A stretch of DNA of 5,848 nt from Rhodospirillaceae bacterium (GCA_016937315.1 JAFGWD010000160.1:1-5848), one strand, 5' to 3'; positions 1-5,511 are shown, counted from the stretch's first letter. Notes: generated from the sequence alone by a model not told the origin. Numbers and translations: made by a program.

Positions 1-846
1 CCACGCCGCGACAAGCGCCGGGGCAGTTTCCGGCACATCAAGAAGTGACCGCCCCTCCACCAAAGCACGCATCGCACCATTGGCAAAGGGAATGTATGCC
101 AAGATCGGCATACCACGAGATGCGGCCATATCCTCGATTTCCGCCACCCGCGCCGAGTCCAAATCCGCCTTGTTGATAATAATTCCCGCAGGCCGATCGA
201 AGTGTGCACACAGACCAGCGACCCGTCCCAAATCCGACACCCCCGAAGGTGTTGGTTCCGTCACCAAAACAACATAGTCCGTTCCACCCACGGCACTGAT
301 CGCAGGACAACCAATACCGGGCGGACCATCACCAAGGATTAAGGACATCCCACGATCCACAGCCAAACGCGTTGCTTCCTGTCGCAGCAGGGAAATCAAC
401 TTGCCGGAGTTCTCTTCCCCAGGATTGAGGCGAGCATGCATCATCGGTCCAAAGTCGGTTTCGGATTGGTACCACGCACCACAAACCCGTGGCTGCATGA
501 CCAACGCGCCAGGACGACAGAAATGGGCACAAACCCCACAGCCTTCACAGCGACTTTGATCCAGTTCTATGATGCCGTCCGGCCCTTCGGAAAAGGCGTC
601 AAACCGGCACCATGTCAAGCAACGCCCGCAATTGCGGCACAACGCAGGATCAAGCTCCGCTACAAAGCCCGATTCAAAAACATGCGTTTCCTGAACGTCA
701 GGAGTCAAAAGCAGGGGCAGATCCGAGGCATCAACATCAAGATCGCAGATCACAGCTTGCTTGGCAAGACGGACAAAAGCAGCAGAAACAGAGGTCTTTC
801 CCGTCCCTCCCTTGCCGCTCAAAATCGTGATTTCAAGCGCCGACAT
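1..846 (-). CDS. MinD/Mrp-family P-loop ATPase with 2x[4Fe-4S] ferredoxin insert, second paralog (3' end cut by window edge)
   Basis: The frame is open from ATG at 846 to the left edge (282 residues seen, no stop), so only a short C-terminus should be missing compared with the 303-aa neighbour. Residues 12-18 are KGGTGKT, the deviant Walker A of MinD/Mrp ATPases, followed by DLDVDAS (35-41). A bacterial ferredoxin module is inserted next: C70-x2-C73-x2-C76-x3-C80 and C100-x2-C103-x2-C106-x3-C110, enough for two [4Fe-4S] clusters. DGPPGIGCP (173-181) is the switch II/Walker B region and TEPTPSG (196-202) a family hallmark. The start is supported by AAGGAG at 859-854, 7 nt upstream. The gene overlaps the upstream paralog by 14 bases and belongs to the same operon. 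The family is known for ATP-dependent Fe-S or metal-cluster handling. The exact client is inferred to be the NifX-like protein encoded upstream. A cytosolic location is expected, as no signal peptide is present. Confidence 0.93.
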   Translation of the reverse strand, partial: MSALEITILSGKGGTGKTSVSAAFVRLAKQAVICDLDVDASDLPLLLTPDVQETHVFESGFVAELDPALCRNCGRCLTWCRFDAFSEGPDGIIELDQSRCEGCGVCAHFCRPGALVMQPRVCGAWYQSETDFGPMMHARLNPGEENSGKLISLLRQEATRLAVDRGMSLILGDGPPGIGCPAISAVGGTDYVVLVTEPTPSGVSDLGRVAGLCAHFDRPAGIIINKADLDSARVAEIEDMAASRGMPILAYIPFANGAMRALVEGRSLLDVPETAPALVAAW

Positions 847-1744
847 GACGACTCTCCTTGCTGACCTGCCCTTGACCCAGGGCTTGCACTTTCTTGACCA
901 AATCGGCAAAAACCGCATGCGCCTCTGGACTTACAGCATCGGCAGGCACCCCTTGGGCATAAGCCTCCGCCACCGCCCGATCAAACGACAGACGCGCCAA
1001 AACCGGCAATCCCTTGTCCACGCACCATGCCTCGATAGCCGCATCACCTGCGAGTCCACCGCCACCTGCACGGTTGATCACCACACCAGCAGGAACACCG
1101 AACGGCGCAAACGCCTGCCAGGCGAGATCCAGGTCGTGCAATCCAAACGGTGTCGGTTCCGTCACCAAAACCAAAACATCGGCAGGACGCACCGCCTGCA
1201 TCGCCGGACACGAGGTCCCAGGCGGCGCATCAAGAATCGCATCACCATCAGAAGGCCGCATATCCATCATACGGTGAGTGACATCCCGGATCAGGGGAGG
1301 GCTCATCGCTTCGCCAACCCGCATCTCCCCCATCACGAAAGTCAATTCTCCGGTCACCGACGGCACTCGCCCCCAATGGATTTCCCCCAATACGCGCCGT
1401 CCGGGGGCAAACACACCTTCTGAGCAAACCGCAAAACACCCCCCACAGGCATGACACATTTCAGGAAACACCACGGGGAAATCACCGAACGTCAAGACTG
1501 CCTTAAACGCACAGATATCACTGCACGCCCCACAACCGGTGCAGCGTTCGGGGTGTGCGACCACTGGCACCACAATGCCGGACTCCTGATGTCCCGCAAT
1601 CACGGGGCGCAAGAACAAATGCAAGTTTGGCGCTTCGACATCCAGATCAACGGCGACCCGACGCCCACCCCACAGACGGGAAAGCGCCGCAGCCACCGTC
1701 GTCTTGCCGGTGCCACCCTTACCGCTGGCAACCGCGACAATCAT
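833..1744 (-). CDS. MinD/Mrp-family P-loop ATPase with 2x[4Fe-4S] ferredoxin insert, first paralog
   Basis: This is a complete 303-aa protein. The deviant Walker A KGGTGKT is at residues 9-15 and DLDVEAPNL at 33-41. A two-cluster ferredoxin insert follows: C68-x2-C71-x2-C74-x3-C78 and C97-x2-C100-x2-C103-x3-C107. Switch II is LDAPPGTSCP (171-180) and TEPTPFG (195-201) is shared with the next gene. Length and domain order fit the ATPases often annotated as (4Fe-4S)-binding P-loop ATPases or CobQ/CobB/MinD/ParA domain proteins near NifX-like genes. ATG overlaps the stop of the NifX-like gene as ATGA, and no strong SD precedes it, so translation is probably coupled. The end overlaps the next paralog by 14 bases. 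The likely role is ATP-driven electron or metal-cluster delivery in the cytosol. This follows from the family and the neighbours; the substrate cannot be read from the sequence. The two paralogs may act as a heterodimer, which is inference. Confidence 0.95.
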   Translation of the reverse strand: MIVAVASGKGGTGKTTVAAALSRLWGGRRVAVDLDVEAPNLHLFLRPVIAGHQESGIVVPVVAHPERCTGCGACSDICAFKAVLTFGDFPVVFPEMCHACGGCFAVCSEGVFAPGRRVLGEIHWGRVPSVTGELTFVMGEMRVGEAMSPPLIRDVTHRMMDMRPSDGDAILDAPPGTSCPAMQAVRPADVLVLVTEPTPFGLHDLDLAWQAFAPFGVPAGVVINRAGGGGLAGDAAIEAWCVDKGLPVLARLSFDRAVAEAYAQGVPADAVSPEAHAVFADLVKKVQALGQGQVSKESRHVGA

Positions 1745-2277
1745 GCTTGTTCAATCCGTTTCACCGCTTCGCCAACGGACAGGCCATCACAGCCTTCGAC
1801 CACCCGAACCCCCGCAGCGGCCAAAGCCGCAGCAGCCTTCGGCCCGACACGGCCCGTCAAAAGGATTTTTGCCCCCGCACGCGCCACAGCTTCGGCTGAC
1901 GCCAGACCCGCGCCATGGCCCAAGGCATCAGCGGAAAGGTTGTCGATATAACCCACAGCCTCACCCGACCCATTCACCAGGACAAACCCAGCGGCACGAC
2001 CAAAACGCGCGTCAACCGCAGCATCCAAACCTTCTCCCTGAGCACTTACCGCCGTCAAAGTTCCAACGTCACTGAGCACCACTTCGTCCTTTGCTGACAC
2101 GTTTCCAACACCACGCATGCCACGCCCAGCGCCCATACCTTGGCCACGCCCAGCGCCCATACCTTGGCCACGCCCATTCCCAAGACCACCGCCAGCACAT
2201 TTCTGACCGCGCCCTTGTCCACCACCAAAACCCTGCCCACGTCCCATGCGTGGACCCGTTCCATCACGATTAGGCAT
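1741..2277 (-). CDS. NifX-like dinitrogenase Fe-Mo cofactor family protein with glycine-rich DUF5320-like N-terminus
   Basis: The protein has 178 aa from the chosen start. Residues about 74-172 match the NifX/NifB-C-terminal/MTH1175 fold (dinitrogenase iron-molybdenum cofactor biosynthesis family): VDARFGRAAGF (88-98), the GHGAGLASAEAV region (120-131), TGRVGPKAAAAL (141-152) and EGCDGLSVGEA (161-171). Members bind metal clusters, as NifX does with FeMo-co precursors or the orange protein with a Mo-Cu cluster. The N-terminus (1-60) is Gly/Arg/Met rich and begins MPNRDGTGP, like small DUF5320 proteins usually encoded next to such genes. It includes an exact octapeptide repeat at 35-50. Four in-frame ATGs lie at 2286, 2283, 2280 and 2277. 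The SD AAAAGG at 2292-2287 favours 2280 or 2277; 2277 gives the MP start typical of DUF5320. It overlaps the DUF134 stop by 8 bases and the next start by 4. The longer frame back to 2397 is rejected because it has no homologous content there. The metal it carries is unknown. Confidence 0.88.
   Translation of the reverse strand: MPNRDGTGPRMGRGQGFGGGQGRGQKCAGGGLGNGRGQGMGAGRGQGMGAGRGMRGVGNVSAKDEVVLSDVGTLTAVSAQGEGLDAAVDARFGRAAGFVLVNGSGEAVGYIDNLSADALGHGAGLASAEAVARAGAKILLTGRVGPKAAAALAAAGVRVVEGCDGLSVGEAVKRIEQA
2121..2176 (-). repeat. 24-bp in-frame tandem repeat, two perfect copies plus an 8-base partial
   Basis: Copies lie at 2121-2144 and 2145-2168, with a third partial copy at 2169-2176. The period is 8 codons, so each copy adds the octapeptide GRGQGMGA to the glycine-rich part of the NifX-like protein (residues 35-50). 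The flanking residues (GNGRG before, GRGMRG after) look like decayed copies. Change in copy number would lengthen or shorten the linker without shifting the frame. Confidence 0.9.
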
Positions 2278-2710
2278 CATCATCATCCTTTTCAGTCTTG
2301 AAAGCCGCGTCTTCGGACAGCGGGATCGCGGCCCACGACTGGCCACAATGACCACGCCGCCGCCGCATACCACGTCCACCACGTCGGCCAGAAACACACT
2401 CTGGCTCCTCCGTCGAGGCCACAGGAGTTACCGCTCCGCCCTCAATGCTAATTGCCCAGCCCTGGCTCAGGGCCGTAGCCACGGTGGTCCGTGCCTCGGC
2501 CAAAAGTCGAGAAAACGTCGGGCGAGAAATCTCCATGGATTCCGCAGCAGCAATATGCTCCAGGCCTTCCGCATCGGCCAAACGCAAGGCCTCCAGGCCA
2601 TCTTCGCTCAACACCAAACCCTTCAGATCGCACATCGGTACGCCCTGGGGTTTGAAAAGGCGTACGGAAACGCCTTCTCGAACGGTACGAAGTTTGCGCG
2701 GACGCGGCAT
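2270..2710 (-). CDS. DUF134 family HTH DNA-binding protein, likely regulator of the operon
   Basis: The protein has 146 aa. The N-terminus MPRPRKLRTVREGVSVRLFK and the stretch PQGVPMCDLKGLVLSEDGLE with ALRLADAEGL (41-50) are the DUF134 signature. Residues about 35-80 form a sigma-70 region-4-like helix-turn-helix, with ISRPTFSRLL (61-70) as the likely recognition helix area. After residue 93 the sequence becomes a low-complexity tail with an Arg/Gly cluster (GRRGGRGMRRRRG, 108-120) and an acidic end (EKDDDDA). The start is well supported by AAGGAGG at 2722-2716, 5 nt before ATG. DUF134 genes are repeatedly found beside NifX-like/MTH1175 genes, as here. A role as local transcription regulator is inferred from the HTH and from operator-like repeats directly upstream. 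It is the first gene of the operon. Confidence 0.9.
   Translation of the reverse strand: MPRPRKLRTVREGVSVRLFKPQGVPMCDLKGLVLSEDGLEALRLADAEGLEHIAAAESMEISRPTFSRLLAEARTTVATALSQGWAISIEGGAVTPVASTEEPECVSGRRGGRGMRRRRGHCGQSWAAIPLSEDAAFKTEKDDDDA
2287..2292 (-). promoter_or_regulatory. Start-deciding SD for the NifX-like gene
   Basis: AAAAGG sits inside the last codons of the DUF134 gene. Spacing to the four successive ATG codons is 0, 3, 6 and 9 nt, so the third and fourth ATG are the only well-placed starts. Confidence 0.55.
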
Positions 2711-2722
2711 AGTGACCTCCTT

Positions 2723-2744
2723 GTTATGAGCACATGTTCATAAC
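2723..2744. promoter_or_regulatory. Operator-like dyad just upstream of the DUF134 gene
   Basis: Exact 7-bp arms GTTATGA and TCATAAC flank an 8-bp centre. Counting the centre, 9 of 11 symmetrical positions pair. It abuts the DUF134 SD (2716-2722), so a bound protein would block initiation or elongation of the operon. Its right-hand 18 bases (2728-2745) recur at 2777-2794. Confidence 0.55.
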
Positions 2745-2769
2745 TACACCTCCCCCGCCCGATCATCAA
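2741..2769 (-). promoter_or_regulatory. Weak candidate promoter for the DUF134 operon
   Basis: TTGATG (2769-2764, 4 of 6 to the -35 consensus) is followed after 17 bp by TAGTTA (2746-2741), which matches only 2 of 6 of the -10 consensus. The position between the terminator of purC and the DUF134 start is right, and the proximal dyad would cover its -10 part. The match is weak. A regulator-dependent or alternative-sigma promoter is equally possible. Confidence 0.2.
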
Positions 2770-2776
2770 GCGAAAA

Positions 2777-2794
2777 GAGCATACGTTCATAACT
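2777..2794. repeat. Second copy of the 18-bp operator-like element
   Basis: GAGCATACGTTCATAACT matches the element at 2728-2745 (GAGCACATGTTCATAACT) at 16 of 18 bases in the same orientation. Starts are 49 bp apart. The dyad is poorly kept here (6 of 11 symmetrical positions), so it looks like one good half-site plus a degenerate one. It is probably an auxiliary site for the same regulator. Confidence 0.5.
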
Positions 2795-2811
2795 CGCGCC
2801 CACAGCACACG

Positions 2812-2850
2812 AAAAAGCCCCCCACCATTCAGGTGGAGGGCTTTGTTTTT
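2812..2850 (-). terminator. Rho-independent terminator after purC
   Basis: A 13-bp stem (2814-2826 with 2832-2844, one T-G wobble on the minus strand) closes a 5-nt loop. On the minus strand the stem ends in a run of five T. It lies about 40 nt past the purC stop and separates purC from the DUF134 operon. The plus strand also has a T run, but no plus-strand gene needs it. Confidence 0.85.
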
Positions 2851-2884
2851 CTGCGGGATGCCCCGAATCGACGAAGCGTGTGAC

Positions 2885-3862
2885 TTAAAAATACGCCGCC
2901 AAATTGCGACGAATACGGTCCTTAACCGGCTCACCAGTCGGCGGCGCCACAAAATCCTTACCGGTTACACCTTCGTACAACGCGATATACCGGCGCGAAA
3001 AATCCACCAACGTGTCGTCGGGAATGTCTGGAATAGGATCCTTGTAAGGATCACAGCGCGAAGCAATCCACAGGCGCAAGAATTCCTTATCCAAACTCTC
3101 CGGTTCTTCACCATCCACATGACGCACAGGATAGGTATCCGCCGTCCAATAGCGGCTGCTATCAGGCGTCAATATTTCATCAGCCAAGGTAATTCGGCCC
3201 GCCGCATCCGTTCCGAATTCGAACTTGGTATCCACCAGAATCAAACCGTTCTTGGCGGCGATTTCACGACCTCGTGCAAACAGCTTCAACGAGATATCCG
3301 CCACTTCATCCCACTGCGCCTGGGTCAAAAGCCCCTGGAAAACGATTTCCGCAGGTGTGATTGGATGGTCGTGTCCACCCGCTGCCACCGCCTTGGTGGT
3401 CGGCGTCAGAATGGTTTCTGGAAGGCGGTCGTTCTTCACCAAACCATCCGGAAACGAAAGCCCGTACATGGTCCGCTTGCCAGATTTGTACATAGTCCAG
3501 ATTGAGGTGTCCGTTGATCCCGTCAAATAGTCGCGCACCACGACTTCAACCGGCAACATCTCCAGTTTACGCCCCACGACAACGTTGGGGTCTGGATAAT
3601 CCAGGACATGGTTGGGGCAAATATCCGCCGTTGCCTCGAACCAAAACCGTGCCGTCTGGGTCAGAACCTGACCCTTGAATGGCACTGCCGCCAACACCTT
3701 ATCGAACGCACTCTGCCGATCCGTGGAAATCAAGATGCGCCGCCCATCAGGCAGATCATAATTCTCTCGCACCTTGCCTTTGTAATAGTTAGGCAGTTCG
3801 GGAAAGTGGGCTTCGGTCAGCACCGCCGGTATCGCAGCGCGCAAAATATCCTCGGAAAGCAT
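2885..3862 (-). CDS. purC: Phosphoribosylaminoimidazole-succinocarboxamide synthase (SAICAR synthetase)
   Basis: The protein has 325 aa. It catalyses ATP-dependent ligation of aspartate to CAIR, giving SAICAR, a step of de novo purine (IMP) synthesis in the cytosol. Both family signatures are present: LPVEVVVRDYLTGS (103-116) and LILVDTKFEFG (207-217). The N-terminal KGKVRENYDL (28-37) is the nucleotide-binding start of the fold, and DEILTPDSSRYW (228-239) is also conserved. It is longer than the roughly 240-aa form of many bacteria and resembles the long, yeast ADE1-like form of about 300 aa. The ATG at 3862 is supported by GAGGG (3873-3869) at 6-nt spacing. A candidate promoter lies just upstream and a terminator just downstream, so it looks monocistronic. 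It has no functional link to either neighbour. Confidence 0.96.
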   Translation of the reverse strand: MLSEDILRAAIPAVLTEAHFPELPNYYKGKVRENYDLPDGRRILISTDRQSAFDKVLAAVPFKGQVLTQTARFWFEATADICPNHVLDYPDPNVVVGRKLEMLPVEVVVRDYLTGSTDTSIWTMYKSGKRTMYGLSFPDGLVKNDRLPETILTPTTKAVAAGGHDHPITPAEIVFQGLLTQAQWDEVADISLKLFARGREIAAKNGLILVDTKFEFGTDAAGRITLADEILTPDSSRYWTADTYPVRHVDGEEPESLDKEFLRLWIASRCDPYKDPIPDIPDDTLVDFSRRYIALYEGVTGKDFVAPPTGEPVKDRIRRNLAAYF

Positions 3863-4020
3863 GGCTCGCCCTCTATTGGTTTGATATTGCCGTTATCGCA
3901 CCTGTTCACCCACGCGGCAAGTGCATCTGCCAACGATTGACAGGCGACAGGCGACAGGCCAAAGCCCCCCAGGCATGCAACCGCAGACCACAACATATGG
4001 CGCCGCGTGACCCTTATGAT
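3817..4020 (-). CDS. Doubtful small ORF with Tat-like signal sequence, possibly a remnant
   Basis: The frame is open from at least 4053 to a stop at 3817 and overlaps the purC start by 46 bases. It reads IRVTRRHMLWSAVACLGGFG, then LSPVACQSLADALAAWVNRC. A twin arginine followed by a hydrophobic, glycine-containing stretch is the pattern of a Tat signal peptide. A strong SD (AGGGAGG, 4034-4028) precedes this point, but the well-spaced codons are ATC (4020) and ATA (4017); the in-frame GTG at 4053 has no SD and the next ATG is 3963-3961 or 3961-3997 class positions inside the signal. The coordinates given start at the ATC with 7-nt spacing and yield 67 residues. It may be a rare-start small exported protein, the decayed 5' end of a lost Tat substrate, or chance. 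I recognise no family. Confidence 0.22.
   Translation of the reverse strand: MIRVTRRHMLWSAVACLGGFGLSPVACQSLADALAAWVNRCDNGNIKPIEGEPCFPRIFCALRYRRC
3892..3920 (-). promoter_or_regulatory. Candidate sigma-70 promoter of purC
   Basis: TTGCCG (3920-3915) and GATAAC (3897-3892) are spaced by 17 bp, each with 4 of 6 consensus bases. TG one base before the -10 gives an extended -10. The predicted start of transcription near 3885 would leave a leader of about 20-25 nt carrying the purC SD. Confidence 0.4.
3939..3959. repeat. Three perfect tandem copies of the heptamer GACAGGC
   Basis: The three 7-bp units are exact and contiguous. They lie some 20 bp upstream of the candidate purC -35 box and inside the doubtful small frame, where they encode the region around LSPVACQ. 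A gain or loss of one unit would shift that frame. Confidence 0.85.
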
Positions 4021-4027
4021 GATGGTG

Positions 4028-4034
4028 CCTCCCT
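4028..4034 (-). promoter_or_regulatory. Strong SD-like sequence without a canonical start codon
   Basis: AGGGAGG is followed on the minus strand by CACCATCATCATAAGG. No ATG, GTG or TTG falls within a usable distance in any frame. ATC at 4020 is 7 nt away and opens the Tat-like frame. This is why a lost or non-canonical start is suspected. Confidence 0.4.
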
Positions 4035-4057
4035 GTGACGGCTCCGACACCACGGAA

Positions 4058-4759
4058 TCAGCCGATGATCGTCACCGGTTCTTTACGATCTGGGTGAAGG
4101 CGTCGTTCCAAAAACCAAATCAAGTGCGTCAACGCGTAGGTGATGATCAGGTAAAAAACACCCGCCGTGACAAAGGATTCCATCGGCAAATAGGTCTTGG
4201 CATACAAGGTATGTGCCATGCCCGTGATATCCAACAAGGTAATGGTGCTGGCTAAGGCACTCGCCTTCAGCATCAAAATCACCTCATTGCCATAAGCTGG
4301 CAACGCCATACGAAAGGCACGCGGCAACACAATCCGGCGAAACACTTGTGACGGACGCATGCCGATCGCACGCGCCGCTTCGATTTCGCCAGGAGGAACC
4401 GCCTGAATCGCACCACGCAAGATTTCGGTGATATAGGCCGCCGTATGTAATGAAAAAGTCAGAACCGCGCACCAATAGGCATTAAACAAAACCGGCCACA
4501 GGATACTTGACCGCACCGTCTCGAACTGACCCAACCCGTAATAGACCAAAAACAACTGCACCAACAAGGGTGTCCCACGGAAGAAAAACACGTAAACACG
4601 GGGGAACAGACTGATCCACCAGACACGAGATGCCTTAGCAACCGCCATCGGCACCGCAAGGCACAACCCGATAACCCCCGAAAGCACCAAAAGCTTGAGC
4701 GTCAAAACCGCGCCTTCGGCCAGCTTGGGGATCATCTGCAACACCACATCCCAATCCAT
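4058..4759 (-). CDS. Polar amino-acid ABC transporter permease, HisM-like
   Basis: The protein is an inner-membrane permease of 233 aa, the normal length for the HisM/ArtM/OccM group. About five membrane segments are visible (roughly 13-40, 51-75, 88-110, 155-178, 196-216). FFFRGTPLLVQLFLVYYG (58-75) is typical of the group. The cytoplasmic EAA loop that contacts the ATPase is complete: E127-A128-A129, G133, I143, L145-P146. ALPAYGNEVILMLKASALAS (152-171) is HisM-like. It imports an amino acid with the HisQ-like partner and the binding protein encoded just upstream. ATG shares one base with the upstream stop (TGATG), and GGGAG (4772-4768) stands 8 nt before it. The substrate, probably a basic amino acid or opine by family resemblance, cannot be fixed from the sequence. 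No terminator is evident after its stop. Confidence 0.94.
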   Translation of the reverse strand: MDWDVVLQMIPKLAEGAVLTLKLLVLSGVIGLCLAVPMAVAKASRVWWISLFPRVYVFFFRGTPLLVQLFLVYYGLGQFETVRSSILWPVLFNAYWCAVLTFSLHTAAYITEILRGAIQAVPPGEIEAARAIGMRPSQVFRRIVLPRAFRMALPAYGNEVILMLKASALASTITLLDITGMAHTLYAKTYLPMESFVTAGVFYLIITYALTHLIWFLERRLHPDRKEPVTIIG

Positions 4760-5451
4760 CAGGCGAGCTCCCGCACGCCAAGGTTGGCACGCTTTTCCAA
4801 ACGTTGCATTCCGAGGGATGCAACCGAGGTCAGGACAAGATAGATCACCGCCGCCGTGAGATAAAAGGTGAAGGGTTCCTTGCTGCGGCCCACCGCGAAT
4901 GACGTCACGCGCATCAATTCTTCCAGGCCAACCACGGACACCAGCGCTGTGTCCTTCATCAAAATCATAAACAAATTGCCCAATCCTGGCAGGGCGATAC
5001 GCCAGACCTGGGGCAAGGTGATGCGAAAAAACGTCTGCCGACGACTCATCCCAAGGGCACGAGCGGCTTCCGCCTGCCCCGGATGAATGGCGATAATCGC
5101 CCCACGGAACAGTTCGGACGCATAGGCACCAAAAATAAATCCAAGAGCCGTCGTCCCTGCAACAAAGGCGCTGACTTCAATATACTCGTCATAACCAAAG
5201 CACGAAGCCACGGACATCAAAACATCGGTCGCGCCAAAATAGAAAATCAAGACCATCAAAAACTCGGGCATCCCACGCACCAGGGTGGAATAACTGTTCC
5301 CCAACCAGCGCAGCACAGAGGCATCGGACAATTTTGCCGTTGCCCCAAAAATCCCCAGAATCAGACCCAAGGCCAAGGCACAGAACGTCAATTGCAGAGT
5401 CATAAACGTCCCTGCAAAAAGCAACGCACCAAAACCGTGTAAATCAATCAT
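4759..5451 (-). CDS. Polar amino-acid ABC transporter permease, HisQ-like
   Basis: The protein is an inner-membrane permease of 230 aa and the partner of the HisM-like protein. Hydrophobic segments lie near 8-36, 52-80, 94-118, 157-177 and 196-215. LVRGMPEFLMVLIFYFG (57-73) matches the HisQ group, and the EAA loop is intact (E128-A129-A130, G134, I144, L146-P147). The ATG at 5451 has only a weak SD, AGG at 5460-5458, in a duplicated TTTTAGG. This may keep permease synthesis below that of the binding protein. It lies 60 bp after the binding-protein stop and overlaps the next permease start by one base, so it is clearly in the same operon. Confidence 0.94.
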   Translation of the reverse strand: MIDLHGFGALLFAGTFMTLQLTFCALALGLILGIFGATAKLSDASVLRWLGNSYSTLVRGMPEFLMVLIFYFGATDVLMSVASCFGYDEYIEVSAFVAGTTALGFIFGAYASELFRGAIIAIHPGQAEAARALGMSRRQTFFRITLPQVWRIALPGLGNLFMILMKDTALVSVVGLEELMRVTSFAVGRSKEPFTFYLTAAVIYLVLTSVASLGMQRLEKRANLGVRELA

Positions 5452-5471
5452 AAAAAACCTAAAACCTAAAC

Positions 5472-5503
5472 AAAACCGGCGGAGCCAAGGCTCCGCCGGT
5501 TTT
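5472..5503 (-). terminator. Perfect 15-bp hairpin between binding-protein and permease genes
   Basis: Arms AAAACCGGCGGAGCC (5472-5486) and GGCTCCGCCGGTTTT (5489-5503) are exactly complementary around AA. On the minus strand the stem is followed by TTTTG and further T-rich sequence. In binding-protein operons such a structure commonly acts as a partial terminator or as a 3' barrier to RNA decay, giving more binding protein than permease. That role is inferred here. It starts 8 nt past the binding-protein stop. Confidence 0.8.
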
Positions 5504-5511
5504 CATATGGA

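Noticed and set aside
38..310. Minus-strand 90-codon frame inside the left-edge ATPase gene
   Set aside because: It is out of frame with the ATPase reading frame, which is open across the whole stretch and carries the conserved motifs.
436..1951. Long plus-strand open frames (such as 436-864, 761-1423 and 1451-1951)
   Set aside because: They lie antisense to the two MinD-type ATPases and the NifX-like gene. Their translations are rich in Arg/His/Pro with no recognisable domain. They are shadows of GC-biased third positions.
2121..2176. Tandem repeat as a CRISPR or regulatory array
   Set aside because: There are no spacers. The copies are contiguous, in frame, and explained by an octapeptide repeat in the glycine-rich segment.
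2278..2397. Upstream extension of the NifX-like gene to ATG at 2397
   Set aside because: The added residues lie wholly within the DUF134 coding sequence, have no family resemblance, and a well-placed SD serves the later ATGs.
2843..3505. 220-codon plus-strand open frame opposite purC
   Set aside because: It is antisense to a gene with both PurC signatures. It lacks domain content and starts in the terminator stem region.
4284..4823. Short minus-strand frames within the permease genes (4284-4475, 4459-4659, 4635-4823)
   Set aside because: They are in alternative frames of two intact permeases and have no SD or domain content.
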